DNA of 64,000 nucleotides from Omphiscola glabra (GCA_964017045.1 OZ024794.1:31414315-31478314), one strand, 5' to 3'. Positions 10,881 through 22,857 are shown, numbered from the stretch's first letter. The notes: generated from the sequence alone by a model not told the origin. Program-made: numbers and translations.

Positions 10881-11305
10881 GAAGAGATACAGATGAGATA
10901 ACACTGTAATGAGTGGTATACTTTGCTACAGACAATTCTCAATCTCCGGCCTGTTGTCTTAGACTTTTCCAGTGAGGAACGAGTTGAACCTGTTGTGTGT
11001 AGCAATCAAGGTCTGAATAATGCCTCTCATTATCACTGTGAACTACTGGCATCCAGAAATGTTACAACTCTAATGTAAGTTTTTTTTAAGGCATCTTCAT
11101 TAAATCTTTTTAACTACTTTAGACATGAGCTGTGTGTTTCTTTGAACTTTTCCAGCATTTTTTAAGGCAAAATGCGCGCTTTATTTTCCCAGAGATTTTG
11201 TACGCAGCTACCTCACAGTGTAAACTTCAAACTTTTAGTGTTTGGCGGATCATCACTTTAGCTATATTAAAATCAAGTACGGATAAACATGCCCCCCCCC
11301 CAAGC

Positions 11306-11473
11306 GTCGGTGGCGTAGTTATAGGGGTAAGTTCTGCCCTGGGGCGGGCCAAGATTTGTGCTGCGCCCTTCCGTGAAAAAAACAAGAAAAAAACTCTCCA
11401 GGTTGTAGAAAATTACACCCCATGCATATGAAAAAAATATTTCTCGCCTCCCACCCCAACTGCCTATGCCACT
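11306..11473 (+). mobile_element. Degenerate CAGTGGCGTAG-type MITE
   Basis: Left end like CGGTGGCGTAGTTATAGGGG and right end like CCTATGCCACTC. The interior CTGCCCTGGGGCGGGCC is typical of this class. No clear target duplication is seen, so limits are approximate. Confidence 0.5.
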
Positions 11474-11699
11474 CACTACGGCCGTCAAAAGAAGAGATAG
11501 CAATTGTTACATTTCTCTGTATTCACATTCAACTTCCCGATTTCCCCCAATCGTCACGTCATTTCAGCACTGGTCTTTGCCAGCGTGGTCGTCAGCGTCT
11601 TCCCCTAAAGTCCACACACAAAAATGCGAATGGAGACCCTCCATTGTCATTATAATCAGCGTTACGTCATTATGACGTCATAACGCCTTCTTCTAAGCA

Positions 11700-11904
11700 C
11701 ATCGGTTCTCAACCTGTTGGTCGCGACCCCTTTGGGGGGGGGGGTCAAACGACCAATTTACAGGGGTCGCCTAAGACCATGGGGAAAACACATATACTCT
11801 ATAGTTAGGGAGAAGCAACGCAAATGATTTTATAGTTGTGGGGTCGCCATAACATGGGGAGCTATATTATAGGGTTGCGGCGTTAGGAAGGTTGAGAACC
11901 ACTG
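11700..11904 (+). mobile_element. SPIN-like hAT MITE, copy 3
   Basis: Contains CGGTTCTCAACCTGTTGGTC and ends GGTTGAGAACCACTG, with a G run near 11738. The target duplication is not clear. Confidence 0.85.
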
Positions 11905-12059
11905 CTCTGGCATCTCCTCTGTGTCACCAAACAGCAGTCCTCGCACGTCATTTGAGCCGGTGCTCACGTTGTGTCGCTGCTACAGGGCAACGCGGCGTCT
12001 GCAAGGGAGGGGAACACGCCCATCGATTATTCCGCATGGGAAATGAGTGCGAAGATAGT

Positions 12060-12480
12060 GCCGAGTCTGGTGGTTGTTGGTGGGGGAGGAGGAGGAGAAT
12101 GAAGAGGAAAGGGTCATTGTTTTCAGGAGGATGAGGTTGGAGAAGGAGGGTGGATTTAGGGGTGGGTGTAGGTTGGAATGCTGGGAAATGGTAGGTTTTA
12201 GTGCATAAGGGAGGAAGTTGTTTGAAAAACCGAAAGTTTGGAGAGAGACGATAAGGTTTTAACGGTGTCTATGGGGGTATGTAGAGTTGTGGAGGAGGTC
12301 GGAGTGTTCGTATGGGCGGGTGAGTCGGTGTGTAGGTGGGAATGATGGGTGAAAGGGGAATTGAGTGGTGGATATGAGGTTGTTTAAGATAGCATGTAGT
12401 CGGAGGGAGAAGATAAGGATTTCAAGGTGTGGTGGTGTTGGTGGGGTAAGTTGGAGTTAGTTTGAGAAGTGTGGTAGTTA
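12060..12480 (+). repeat. G-rich (GT/GA) low-complexity region
   Basis: About 420 bases with strong G over C bias on the plus strand and many GG and GGG steps. It is compatible with G-quadruplex formation but shows no clean tandem unit or coding sequence. Confidence 0.6.
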
Positions 12481-12685
12481 GTGGAGGACGACTGAGTGTG
12501 TGGAAGGGGCGACTGCTGTGCAGTAGCTCGGGTAAGTGCCGTCATGAGGGAGGGGGGCAAGATATTTGCCGGCTCCCTTCAACGAAAAAAAAACAACTAC
12601 ACAGTTGAACGACAAAAATGCCCCCCCCCCTTTATATATATAGAAAACTGTGCCAACCGGAACGGACCGCGCCCTCCGCACCCCT

Positions 12686-12915
12686 TCCTATGTAGGGGAA
12701 GTAGATGAGGTAGGGGAGGTAGGCGAGGTAGGAAAATTAGGCTAGGTAGGCCAGGTAGGTGAGATAGGTAAGGCGGGTGAGGTAGGCGATTTAGGTGAGA
12801 TAGGTGAGGTAGGCGATCTAATGAGTGTCGGCGAGGTAAGTGAGATAGGTGAGGGTAGGTGAGGCAGGTGAGGTAGGCGATCTAGGTGAGGTAGGCGAAG
12901 TAGGTGAGATGAGTT
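12686..12915 (+). repeat. 9-bp minisatellite (GGTGAGGTA)
   Basis: Degenerate copies of ggtgaggta and ggtgagata, with larger 14-20-bp groupings including GGCGAT. GGTGAG resembles a splice-donor string but there is no exon here. Confidence 0.85.
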
Positions 12916-14199
12916 AGACGATGAACTGCAACCAGCGGAAATAGAAAAGATCAGCAAATATTTGGGGAACCACGAAAATCTTTTTAAAAAGGAATTCATG
13001 TAAAGAAATATTATACATATATTACACACACACATATATATAATATTAATATCATGGATTTTTTTTTTATAATTTAGAAACGCTAGACTACATTATTTTT
13101 GAATATCAGGCGTGGGGGGGGGGGCTGAATATCACACATACAAATCTTCACCAGAGTATGTTAAGAAATGATGACTTGCGAAACAAATATAGAATAATAT
13201 AAACTGAGCGAAAATGAAATGCATCAGTAGATGAATACAACCGTGTTGGTCCAAGAATAGAATGCTTGAAAAAAAAAAAACACAAAAAAACAACCTAACG
13301 ACATCGATTGTTGAGTCAGCGGCGTGTGGATGCGCCTTGGCATTACGGTCCCCTCGGTCGTAAATTGAAAATGCTATTTGTGGTTCTATCTCGGCTCTGT
13401 TTCGTCCAAAGTGCGTGTGACTTTCTCTCTATTGGACCAAACAGCTGGCTTGGCTACCTGGTACGTCATAGAACCTAGTTCTCGCCCTTCTGTGCGTTTA
13501 AAAAAAAAATAAAAAAAATTCAGTTGTGATTACACAAGGGTAAATGATACATTATTCGTCTCCACGCAGCTCAACTTGGAAAACTAATTTCAGACACACG
13601 CTTAATTGTTATTTCATAGTTTTTGAATCCGAAGGAGCAAAGCTTTTAGTATTTTTCATTAGTTCTTGGGTTGGTGTGGGGGTCGTGTTTTCCCCACTCG
13701 GGCGGAAAGAAAAAAGAGGGGGGGATGCGCAAATCGGTCGTGTAATCGAGGATGCTGTGACGTAAAACTGGAAAGTCGAAGATTGTTTTGCCTGTGGGTG
13801 AATTTTTTTTTTTAATTGATTTTTCACCAGGTATTGATTGTGATACAGAAGATTGTAACGGTTTATTTCGGTTTGTATGTCTAGTGTTCAGCACTGAACT
13901 ATGGCAATATTTTTCATAACATTTATCAATAATTATAACATTTTTAGCTCATTGATTGGTTTGATTGTGTAAAATAATTGATAAGTTGATCTCAAATGTC
14001 TGAAATGTAGAAATAAATAAATTTTTTTAAAAATTGTGAAAAAAATAAACGGTGAGGCAATAGTATTCCGGCAATATTGACGAGTTTCCTAAGGCCGGAT
14101 CTGGAAATACGAAGGTCTCTTTCGTACAATCCGATGGTGTACCCTTTGTAACCGTTCCTATTGTCATTTCTTCCCCATTCTGTCCTCTGCCCTTTACCA
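12916..14199. other. Unannotated AT-rich stretch
   Basis: No gene, RNA or transposon end is recognised. G run at about 13112-13123 and A/T homopolymers near 13270, 13500 and 13806. Confidence 0.45.
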
Positions 14200-14435
14200 C
14201 CTGCTGCTGCCGTTTCATTCACAGCTACTGCCATTTCATTCCCTGTTGCTGCAATTTTATCACTGACACATACATTTCATCCCTGCTACTGCCATTTCAT
14301 TCACTGCTGCTGCCATTTCATGACTGCTACCGCCTTTTCATTAATTCTCTTGCCATTTCATTCACTGTTACTGCCATTCCATTACTGCTACTGCCTTTTC
14401 ATTAATGCTCTTGCCATTTCATCACTGCCAATGGC
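14200..14435 (+). repeat. Degenerate (CTACTGCCATTTCATT) repeat
   Basis: Irregular copies of about 15-24 bp built around CTGCCATTTCATT. Divergence between copies is high, so the array is old. Confidence 0.8.
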
Positions 14436-14739
14436 ATTCTTCACATATGATGCTCCATTATAACTTAAAATATCACTTTCCAAAACAAGAAAAACAAATC
14501 TAATGCCCCCCGCATTCTTCTATGCGAGCGCTCGTCCGCCGCTGACCCACTATCTTGTCAAATCTTTCCTGCTCACAATAAAGGTCAACATCGGAACCAA
14601 AGACGCTCCCCGGGCAATCTCTAAGCCTCTTAACCCGATTTTATTGCTTGACCTCACGCTGATGTGGCATCGTACAATAATTGATTTTCTTCACAATCTG
14701 ATGACGGCATTATTTTGTCTTAGCCGGGTGACAAGGGAT

Positions 14740-14863
14740 GCTGTAAGTCAATGGCTCGTCTCCGGGAATTGCTGTAAGTCAATGGCTCGTCTCAGGGAAT
14801 GGCTGTAAGTCAATGGCTCGTCTCCGGGAATTGCTGTAAGTCAATGGCTCGTCTCCGGGAATT
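14740..14863 (+). repeat. 31-bp minisatellite, 4 copies
   Basis: Copies begin gctgtaagtcaatggctcgt at 14740, 14771, 14802 and 14833. They are almost identical. Confidence 0.95.
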
Positions 14864-14995
14864 CGACTCAAATGGGATCAGTGGCGTCACGGGAGGAAGG
14901 GTTCATACTCTGATGTGATCCGTGACTTGTCTGAAGGAAACATGCTAAAATGGGATCGTCTCTCCGGAAAAGGAAAGCGCTGCCACACCCTAGTG

Positions 14996-15200
14996 CAGTG
15001 TTTCTCAACCTTCCCAATGCCGCGACCCTTTAATACAGTTCCTCATGTTGTGGCGACCCCCCCCCCCAAACACAAAATTATTTTCGTTGCTACTTCATAA
15101 CTGTAGAGTAAATGAATTTTTCAAAAGTCTTAGGCGACCCCCTGGAAAATGTTCATTCGACCCCCCAAAGGGGTCGCGACCCACAGGTTGAGAACCGCTG
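14996..15200 (-). mobile_element. SPIN-like hAT MITE, copy 4 (reverse)
   Basis: Opposite orientation to the other copies: begins CAGTGTTTCTCAACCTTCCC and ends GGTTGAGAACCGCTG. Flanks ccctagtg and cgctagtg match 7/8 as an 8-bp target duplication. Confidence 0.9.
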
Positions 15201-15499
15201 CGCTAGTGTGACTTGACGTGCTCATTTTTTTTTTTTTTTTTTTTAAACACTCAACCAAATTATTAATATTTTTCGAGTTCACGTTAAAGTCATTTCTTGC
15301 CCAAAATCTCTCTTCAACTCATACCAACATTTATACATCCACTAAAAAAAAAAACAAAAGAGCTTTCCGTATAAATCCTTTTTTAAAAAAATGTAATATC
15401 AAGAAGTGGGGGGTGGGACTGAATGACCCACCCGCTTTTACACAGCAGAGTTATTTCACCATTTCTGTAAAACAAAAGAAATAATTACGCACCCAACGT

Positions 15500-15760
15500 G
15501 TTTTCATTTAGCGCAGTCATTGGGAATTTTCCTTACTGTTCTTTTTGAAAAACGGGAAAAACTGGTTTTTTGGGCGGGGTTTGGGGGGGGGTAGAGTTGA
15601 GGGTTGGGGCTGAAAATTTGGTCGTATATATTGCCATCGGCAGCGTGTCTATGTGCCAAGTTTGAGCTTGATAGGTTGACGGGAAGTTGGTCAGACAGCT
15701 GTCTCAAGTTTCCCTCCCTCCCACTCCTCCAGCCAGCCACAAACGAAAGCGAATTATTAT
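15500..15760 (+). repeat. Dispersed repeat, partner of 48440-48645
   Basis: Shares with 48440-48645 the ordered blocks GAAAAACGGGAAAAACTG, TCTATG(T/C)GCCAAGTT, GACGGGAAGT(T/G)GGTCA and CACAAACGAAAG-like, ending in AAAGGA. A spaced, ordered set of matches indicates two copies of one unclassified interspersed element. Confidence 0.65.
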
Positions 15761-15793
15761 AAAGGACTTAATAACCTAAATTAATTGTTTGAC

Positions 15794-16005
15794 GTATCTA
15801 CATTGTTAATGTGCGCCCTTTACGTTCAACTATGCACGTGTCTACGCTGTTAATGTGCGCCCTTTGCGTGCAACGATACACGTATCTACGCTGTTAATGT
15901 GCGCCCTTTGCGTGCAACGATACACGTATCTTCACTGTTAATGTGCGCCCTTTGCGTGCAACGATACACGTATCTTCACTGTTAATGTGCGCCCTGCAAC
16001 TATAC
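15794..16005 (+). repeat. 44-bp minisatellite, about 5 copies
   Basis: Units begin gtatctacgctgttaatgtg and carry cgccctttgcgtgcaacgat. The last copy has an 8-bp internal deletion (gcgccctgcaac). Confidence 0.95.
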
Positions 16006-17060
16006 TGATGTTTTAACCTGTTTTATTGGATTTTTTTTTTTTAAACGTCACTGGCATCAGTTATCTACTAGGGGGCGCGAGACCTCATCTCAAGGTCATT
16101 TCAGGTCACACAAAAATAGTTTCACCTTTAATACCGTTGCCGTGTAAGAAGTACACAACACACATTTTTTTCCCCCTTCCTTAATCCACGAGATTTGAAG
16201 CATTTATATTGAGATAATCCGAATTTTCTTTATCCCTTCCAGTCCAAAATTGTTTCGTTTCGTTGCTACGCACCCTCTTTCTAAACGACTCCGTTTTTTT
16301 ATATGATTATCTTCTTTTGAAGATAGCACGTGTCTCCCTGTAACTCACACCTACTTTCCTTCATGTCATATATGATTTAAAATCCAAATTAAATCGTGTT
16401 GGCAAGCAGGTTGCTGTATGAGACGAGTGCAGAGCGAGGGCTGAAACATGGTCTCCCAGACAATAGGAGGGGGGGGGGGTGGTGTTTAGTTCAGGGGGGA
16501 AAGCGAGAGGGTGCGCTAAAAAAAAAAAGGAGGTTATTTTAGAACACCGGAGCCATTCATTTTAAAGTTACGCTATAAATGTGTATACATTTTGCGTTCA
16601 TTGTAATTTTACCTTATGTAATGAGTAAGAAGTTTATGATGTAAGTTCTACGGCTCTCTCTGTAATTCAGTAAACAAAATGGAGGTCTTTAAAAAAAAAA
16701 AATTGTTTTGCTACTTATGTAAAATTCGTACGAGGTACATTCGCCGATAAAGACCGAGAACCACTGATCTGAACAAAATTGATGCAGTATTCAGGATTTA
16801 AAGGTCATATGACATTGTGAAATGATGACATTTCTAAGGATGACATCAAACGCATGTTCTATATTTTGTGTTTGTATAGGGGGATATTCTGTCTGCGATG
16901 TGTAATGTGTCATGTGGGGGGTGGGGTGGGGGTGTTGGAATGTATCCGTGATTGTATATTGTGCTAGTGTGTTGTGTGTGAGGATATGGATGTGCCGCCC
17001 AGGTACTCGTTCCCCGAATACGTCGAATCCAAGGATGTTAGGGGTTTTGGGGCCATGGTC
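16006..17060. other. Unannotated AT-rich stretch
   Basis: No gene is recognised. A 3' scrap GACCGAGAACCACTGATCTG near 16751 may be the end of another SPIN-like copy. G run at 16471-16480. Confidence 0.45.
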
Positions 17061-17160
17061 TTTGCATCACTGCTCAGGGGCGTGGCCTTATACTTTGCAT
17101 CACTGCTCACGGGCGTGGCCTTATACTTTGCATCACTCCTCAGAGGCGTGGCCTTATACT
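17061..17160 (+). repeat. 33-bp minisatellite, 3 copies
   Basis: Copies begin tttgcatcactgctcagggg at 17061, 17094 and 17127. The unit contains the GC-box-like GGGGCGTGGCC. Confidence 0.93.
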
Positions 17161-17209
17161 GGGATATAGAGCAATCAAGTTTGTTTTGTTTTTTTAATTA
17201 GGGTGGGGG

Positions 17210-17346
17210 GTCGCAATGGGCCCCGCCCCGAATTTATTTTCTAATTCAAAATCTTAATTTTCACTTATTATCCTTATCCTCTACTCAGAATGGGCCCCGC
17301 GCAATCCGTTTCGCATAGGGCCCCGCAATTGTTAGGGTCGGCCCTG
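17210..17346 (+). mobile_element. hAT MITE, CAGGGCCG family, truncated copy
   Basis: The right end AGGGTCGGCCCTG and the internal CGAATTTATTTTCTAAT and GCAATCCGTTTCGCATAG blocks match copies at 7735 and 23502. The left terminus is missing. The string ggtggggg occurs on both sides and could be a retained duplication, but it is low in complexity. Confidence 0.8.
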
Positions 17347-17537
17347 GGTGGGGGATAGTTATCACTTATGAATCTAATTTTCTGTAACATTATAAACTGG
17401 CTATGAAACAGTATATACAGTAATTAAAAAGAGAATGTAAGTCCTCGAGAGAGATAAATCATGTTGGATTATTTACTAAAAAATTAATTTAATAATAGTT
17501 TCCCTTTACAAATATAAATATCTCTCCATCCGTCTGT

Positions 17538-17565
17538 CTGTCTATATATATATATATATATATAG
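17538..17565. repeat. (TA)n microsatellite
   Basis: A pure TA run preceded by a short CTGT tract. Confidence 0.9.
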
Positions 17566-17566
17566 T

Positions 17567-17933
17567 ATTATTATTAGGTGGTTTTATATAGAGCAGTACC
17601 CCAGCCTAGGCTCACTGCGTTTTACATAAAAGTTAGCAATTACATAAAAGTATACATTTAACAACAACTGGTGAAAAGCTTGACCTCACTCACTCAAGTA
17701 CTATCTACCCCTGTCCAGTCATGGACAGCACCCAGCAGAAGCGAGCGCTGTTTATCAGTTAGAGGCGGGTGAGAATGGGTCGGTAGAGTACAGTTCAAAG
17801 AGATGGGTCTTGAGGGCAGTTTTGAAGGCTGTGATGGTCGATATATTGTGGATGTGTAATGGAACACAGAAAGGGAGAAAGATCGTTCACCGTATGTTTT
17901 AGTGCGTGTTCTGGGAACAGAAAAAAAACACAT
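17567..17933 (-). mobile_element. Non-LTR retrotransposon (LINE) 3' fragment
   Basis: On the minus strand one frame reads RTKTYGERSFS and a shifted frame reads FKTALKTHLFELYS. Together these match the C-terminal end commonly seen in animal LINE reverse transcriptases. After the stop the sequence runs AGGCTGGGGTACTGC-TCTATATAAAA and ends in ATAATAATA, the 3' tail style of many mollusc LINEs/SINEs. The same tail occurs at 41465-41530. Frameshifted, 5' truncated and inactive. Confidence 0.65.
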
Positions 17934-18699
17934 GTTATATTTAGCTGAATAAAACTAAATTAAATTTGACCAGAATAATAAAATCTTCATATATTCTTTA
18001 CTTAGCTTTTGACTTATTTATATTATTATTGGTAAGCGTATGCTAGAAACATTTTTATTATGCACCCCTCTTTCCACCCTTTCCCCCCTTCCCTCGGAAA
18101 CAGAGAATGATGTGTAGTGTGTAAATCGTTACTAAAGCAATGGGGGGCAGGTAACCCCTGGGAAGAACCCTGCAGTTTTCTGAAAAAATGCAGCCCGCCA
18201 TCCCCCTCCCCCTCAATTTCTAGGTCATCATAGTGTTTGGGGGTCTCAACTTTCCAAGGCCTGATCCGGTTTCCCCAAATGTCCTTGCCCTGGTCTCATT
18301 TTTGTCTGTTTGTGGCCATGCAGAGCGAGGCGTGTTTTACGGGAGATTTTTTTTAATAAAAATTTTGGGGTGTAGTAAGGTGGGAAGAAGAGAGAGAGAG
18401 AGAGAGTAGGGGTGGGAGAGAGATGTAAGCATTTGATTCTAAAGCTGCCTTCACATCCGATATGGGGGAGAATAGAGCCTTTGAGTGGATTGGGCCCTTC
18501 ACATCCGAGCACTATAGCTAAATAGTAAGGTTTTTTTTTTTTACATTAAAAATGGGCCGTCAAAAAGATCAGACAGATGCAAGTGAATGGTATGCAGTCA
18601 AAAACGTACCATCTTCACAACCCATTGCCTCTGCCTGACGCTTTAACTATATATATAAATTTTTATATATATAAATATATATCATATATATCATATACA
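17934..18699. other. Unannotated stretch
   Basis: No gene is recognised. A short (GA)n tract lies at about 18390-18408 and an AT-rich palindromic tract at about 18645-18700. Confidence 0.45.
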
Positions 18700-19200
18700 T
18701 ATCAAAGGGAACATTTGTTTGTGGATTTGTGGGTTTCTTTGTTTGTTTGTTCCACAAAGGCTTTTACGTGGATTGATGGATCTTGACCAAACTTGGCACA
18801 TATATCCATCATTATCCAGAATCCAGTACTGGGGAGTTATGAACTTTTTATAACATACCGTTTTTGCCGGGGGACCCTAATTCGTATTTTTTTTCTTATA
18901 TGAGCTATATAAATAAAATGACCAATAAATACTCTTACATGAAAGTATGGATCTTGACAAAACTCAGTACACGTACACTTGATTATCCATTTTCAAATAC
19001 CGAAGGGTACTGAACTCATAATCTCCATTCAAGTGGGGCCCCATTTCATTTTTCCTAATATAAGCTATATAAATATCAATAGGCTTAGACACGCTATAGG
19101 TTATATGTGAATTGATGGAGTTAGGCCTAACGGGGTAGCAATGCACCTCATTGTCCGTAAGAAATCTCGGTGGAATTAACATTAATAATATCCAATCCAT
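18700..19200 (+). repeat. Degenerate dispersed repeat with internal duplications
   Basis: The phrase GGATCTTGACCAAACTTGGC at 18779 recurs as GGATCTTGACAAAACTCAGT at 18949, each followed by a TTATCCA block and then a GGG..CCCC block. This looks like two tandem decayed copies of one interspersed element of unknown class. Confidence 0.5.
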
Positions 19201-19689
19201 TCAGTACCGGTTTAGAATTTTCTAGAAAGTTTCATCATTTTTTAAAAAAAAAGAAGCTTTAATTATGGCTATTTTAAACCGATTTTAATGGGACGAATTA
19301 TAATTTTTAACTCCACAATTTATCTGACTGATTTTTATAGGGCCCCTATCCCAGGCAAACTAATTCGGTACAATAATAGGATGGGGCCCCTCTATCAACG
19401 AAAATGTGCTATAGTTATAGTTATAGTAGTGCATTGTGTTGTATAATTTTTCGTATTTGAAAAATAATTACTTAGAAAAGTCATTTTTTTTTACACGTTT
19501 CGAGGCGGATAGTAATTTTAACCTAGAATGTTCAAGAAATGTTCTATATTGTTCTACGGGGATGTATAGTTTGATCTTATAGAAGCTTTTTTGAAATGTC
19601 AGCTTAGTTCTATTTATGTCTATACATTCATGGGGATTTTCTTTGAAATTACCCTTTATATTCCTACCGGGAACAAAATCCGACTGCAA

Positions 19690-19950
19690 CATGATCCCAA
19701 CGAGGAACAGGATCCTAAAGGGGATCGATTAAACTGGAACCCACTGGTAATGCGATCCCATCGAGTAACGGGAACAAATAGGGCAAAAGGGATCCATCCG
19801 GAGAAGAGGATCCCACCGGGAAACGGGATCCCACAGAGTACGGGATACCACCTGAAAACGGGATCTTACTTGGATCGGGATCCTACTGGGATCGAGATAG
19901 CAACGGGATCGGAATACCGACGGGATCGGGATCCCACTGAGATCCGGTGT
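19690..19950 (+). repeat. GGGATCC-rich degenerate array
   Basis: About 20 irregular 10-13-bp units centred on GGGATC(C) with variants such as cgggatcccac and gggatccatccgga. The array is too degenerate for a strict period. Confidence 0.75.
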
Positions 19951-20106
19951 TGTTTTTTTCCGAATGCAATCCCGACCAGCGCCGTTTATATTGGCTAGTA
20001 TAAATATATATATATTTCGCAGTGGACTTGCTACGATTTAGCATCAGCGCCTTGTGAAAAACTTGATTCGGAGAGGTTGCCGCGAATTAAAAACAGAATT
20101 GAACCC

Positions 20107-20872
20107 TTTAGATGTCTTAACAACATAGGAGGCCCTGGGCACAGCAATGCACTGGGGCCCCCCTAGCAACACAACATACCTGGGCCGTGAGAAGGGGCGC
20201 ACGCGCGTTATGCTCAGACAGGAAAAAAAAAGGGGGGGGGGCAAACAGTTCCTGCTCCCCACCAACTCACCAAAAAGAATAAAAAGTTAAACTTCGATAA
20301 TCGATTTATTGATTTAAAAAAAAAATCTTTCAAAAATCAATAATAGTTTTAAAACATTATTAGAAATGAGGATGATAAATTGTCATTAGTGACAGATAGA
20401 TGTAATCAATTATTTAATATAAATCAACATAATCGTTTGCGTAATGTTTTTTTGCTGAGAATTGTTTTTATTATTGGTTTGAAGGCTATTGTCTTAAGGA
20501 TCTCATTTTCCATGCACTTAAGTGAAAGCCAGTTCAAACGTTTTACGTCCATTGATTCTTACCTTATTTTTTTTTCGATTCATATCTGGGTAAAAGAAAA
20601 CTTGTTGACGGGAGTTATTCCCCTTTAAAAGTTTTAAAACTGTCCAACTTTGATTCGTATTTATAATATAATTTTGAAATGTGCTGATATACATCGTGGG
20701 TTAAAATTGGGAATTTTAAACAATTAAATTGTCAAAATATTTCAATATTCATTTAAAAAATATGAAAAGCATGATGCCTCTATAAGAGTGAATCTCCTAG
20801 AAACGTGGGGCCCTCTACAAGCGCGGGGCCCTGGGCCAGTGCCCACTGGGCCCATGCTTTAAGACGGCACTG
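20107..20872. mobile_element. Candidate hAT element, CAGTGCCGTCTTAA ends
   Basis: The right end reads TTAAGACGGCACTG. The left end at 20107 is a degenerate tttagatgtcttaa. GGCCCTGGGCACAG..GCACTGGGGCCCCC near the left mirrors GGCCCTGGGCCAGTGCCCAC near the right, as subterminal repeats. The interior (20270-20790) is AT-rich without a transposase. Limits are tentative and no target duplication was found. Confidence 0.45.
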
Positions 20873-21200
20873 GATTAACCAAAGAGATTATTGCCAATGC
20901 ACTGATTACCCCCCAACATTCCACAAGGCCATCGATTGTCTGTTATTAGTGCGCGAGGAGCAGATAATCTTCTCTGCCAGTGAACTCCCCTTCATTTGTA
21001 AGGAGCGCACACCAATGACGTCATCTCGCTATTGCGAAGGGAATTTTAAACTTTTGCTGAACAACAATTTGTGGTCGAGACTTTACTGACGTCATGCAAT
21101 TCGACTTTCAACGGATACCAAATTTTTTTAATATTTAGTCTTCAACGTCACGCGTTAGCCAGCACGACTGAGGCAAGTTCCTGGTGTCCCCGCTCGCCTT

Positions 21201-22424
21201 TTAGGGTTCCCACGACAAAGAATCATATATATATACTGCTGTGTCAGACGTTTCCTCAAAGGACACAACTTCTTCATGCCGTTTTGCATCAGATGTGACA
21301 AAAGGAAGATTCAAACTCACTTGCTCCTTGACTGAGACATCTGAAGTTTCGTCAACAATGATGCTGAAGTATTTTACAGCGATGCATTCCTTGACGATCT
21401 TGTCTCGAATCTGGTTTCCGCACAGAGCAACCAGCTCGTTTTGTATTCTATGACTGATGTATTTTGAATTACCTGACGCGATGCGTAGATGCTCACTAAG
21501 AGCAAGATCGTGCTCGGCTCTGAAATTAAGAAGAGCCATAAAATTGCTCCGATCATCTGATTCTCCGCGCATTGGTATGTTTTGCTGTCCACACAGTATT
21601 AATGTTTTAATAATGGATTGGAGAGCAGCTGTGTTCCTTTGGACTTTGTCATTGTACGCTTGAGATAGCGGCTGTTTCACGGAGACTGATTTACCTTCGC
21701 ATACACTTATAAATGCATATGCTGCTTGTATAGAGCTAATATGTGTCAAGGATTTTATGTGACGTTGTGCATGTCGGTCTATGTTACTCCAGTCTGAATG
21801 CGGCTCGCGTATAAAAGCGCATGTCGTACCTGAAGCAAATACTGAGCAGGCAGCACAGAAAACACCACCCGCTTTGACACTGTAACTCATAAACGGATCC
21901 ACATTTGAGTTAAACATAGAACTACGCACATGGCGTTGTTTATTCCCAACTGTCTTCAAAGCCCCTTTCCAGTTCTTAGATGGTTGAAACTTTTCCAAAA
22001 GCACTGATTTCTTTACTGATTCAGGTAATGTTTGGTTAAAGTTGACCTCACCAATATCGAAAAATACAGCCGAACACAGACTTTTAATGCCTGTGGCTTT
22101 CTTTGCGGCTGATGATGTCAATGTGTCACATAATGATGATTCTGAATCAGATTCGGATTCACTAGAATTTGAGGACACACTGGCTATGTGTTTATCCAAT
22201 AATAATGTCATTGCAGGAGTATTTTTGGCAGCATCTTGCACCTGTGGCACATTTGTTGATGACGTTGATGTTGCTAATAAACCGGGCGTTGCAATTTTTT
22301 TAAAGAATGACGTCATACACAGTTTCTTTTTAGGAGGAGATTTTTCGACGGTCTCACCTTTATTACTGTCACCCATTATTAAAAATTGAGGAAATACAAG
22401 AATACTGCAACGATTACAAAACAA
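21201..22424 (-). pseudogene. Truncated TTF-finger / hAT-type transposase (ZMYM/DUF4371-like)
   Basis: An open frame of 407 codons on the minus strand; the better start is Met17 (MGDSNKGETVEK, at 22376). It begins with a Lys-rich and a Ser/Asp/Glu-rich low-complexity segment (about residues 80-105). A TTF-type zinc-finger region follows (about 150-235), with the pattern GGVFCAACSVFA and later SDWSNIDRHAQRH. A DUF4371-like part (about 240-390) includes YFSIIVDETSDVSVKEQVS, the hAT RNase-H-like first acidic motif. The frame ends abruptly at about residue 395 in unrelated sequence (VYIYDSLSWEP), so the rest of the catalytic core and the C-terminal dimerisation domain are absent. Best read as a 3'-truncated, probably domesticable but inactive hAT transposase; a co-opted short host gene is possible. 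Confidence 0.75.
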
Positions 22425-22784
22425 AACGTTCTAGATTAGACTACTTGAAGAACGACTTGAACGTAAACAAATATGGCCACCCGGACATGCGCACGTCTTA
22501 CAATAGAGATGTTAAAGTAATAAATACCCGGTAGTTGCATAGATATTTTAAAAAAGTTTCTAACGGTCTCTCACATTCTCACAAGTCAGGGGTGAGGGGA
22601 ACTCTTAAATTTGATATTTTTCATTTTGTTATTTGCTTTTAATATTTAATTTAATAATTGAGCTCCGTGGTGCAGCGGTAAGGCACTAATTGGCTTTTAT
22701 AAACAAATATTAATTTTGTAAATTTTAGTGGACGCACGTGCGTCCAGTGCGTTACGCTGCGGGCGCCCCTGTAAATGCATATAT
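22425..22784. other. Upstream flank of the transposase frame
   Basis: No TATA box or terminal repeat is clear. GAGCTCCGTGGTGCAGCGGT at about 22660 fits a pol III A-box pattern but no B-box was found nearby. Confidence 0.35.
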
Positions 22785-22857
22785 ATTTCGGCTTCTGTCA
22801 AGATCACATCCAATTTTTTTTTTTTTTTAAAAAGGTGATCTTGACAGAAGCCGAAAT
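22785..22857. repeat. Perfect 23-bp inverted repeat with T-rich loop
   Basis: The left arm 22785-22807 (ATTTCGGCTTCTGTCAAGAT...) and right arm 22835-22857 are exact reverse complements. The 27-base spacer contains a run of 15 T. It could be a MITE hairpin, a foldback produced at a break, or a transcribed hairpin. Confidence 0.9.

Noticed and set aside
22660..22690. tRNA gene or tRNA-derived SINE head
   Set aside because: An A-box-like string is present but no B-box or cloverleaf could be drawn; the same holds for TGGCCTAGTGG near 6376.
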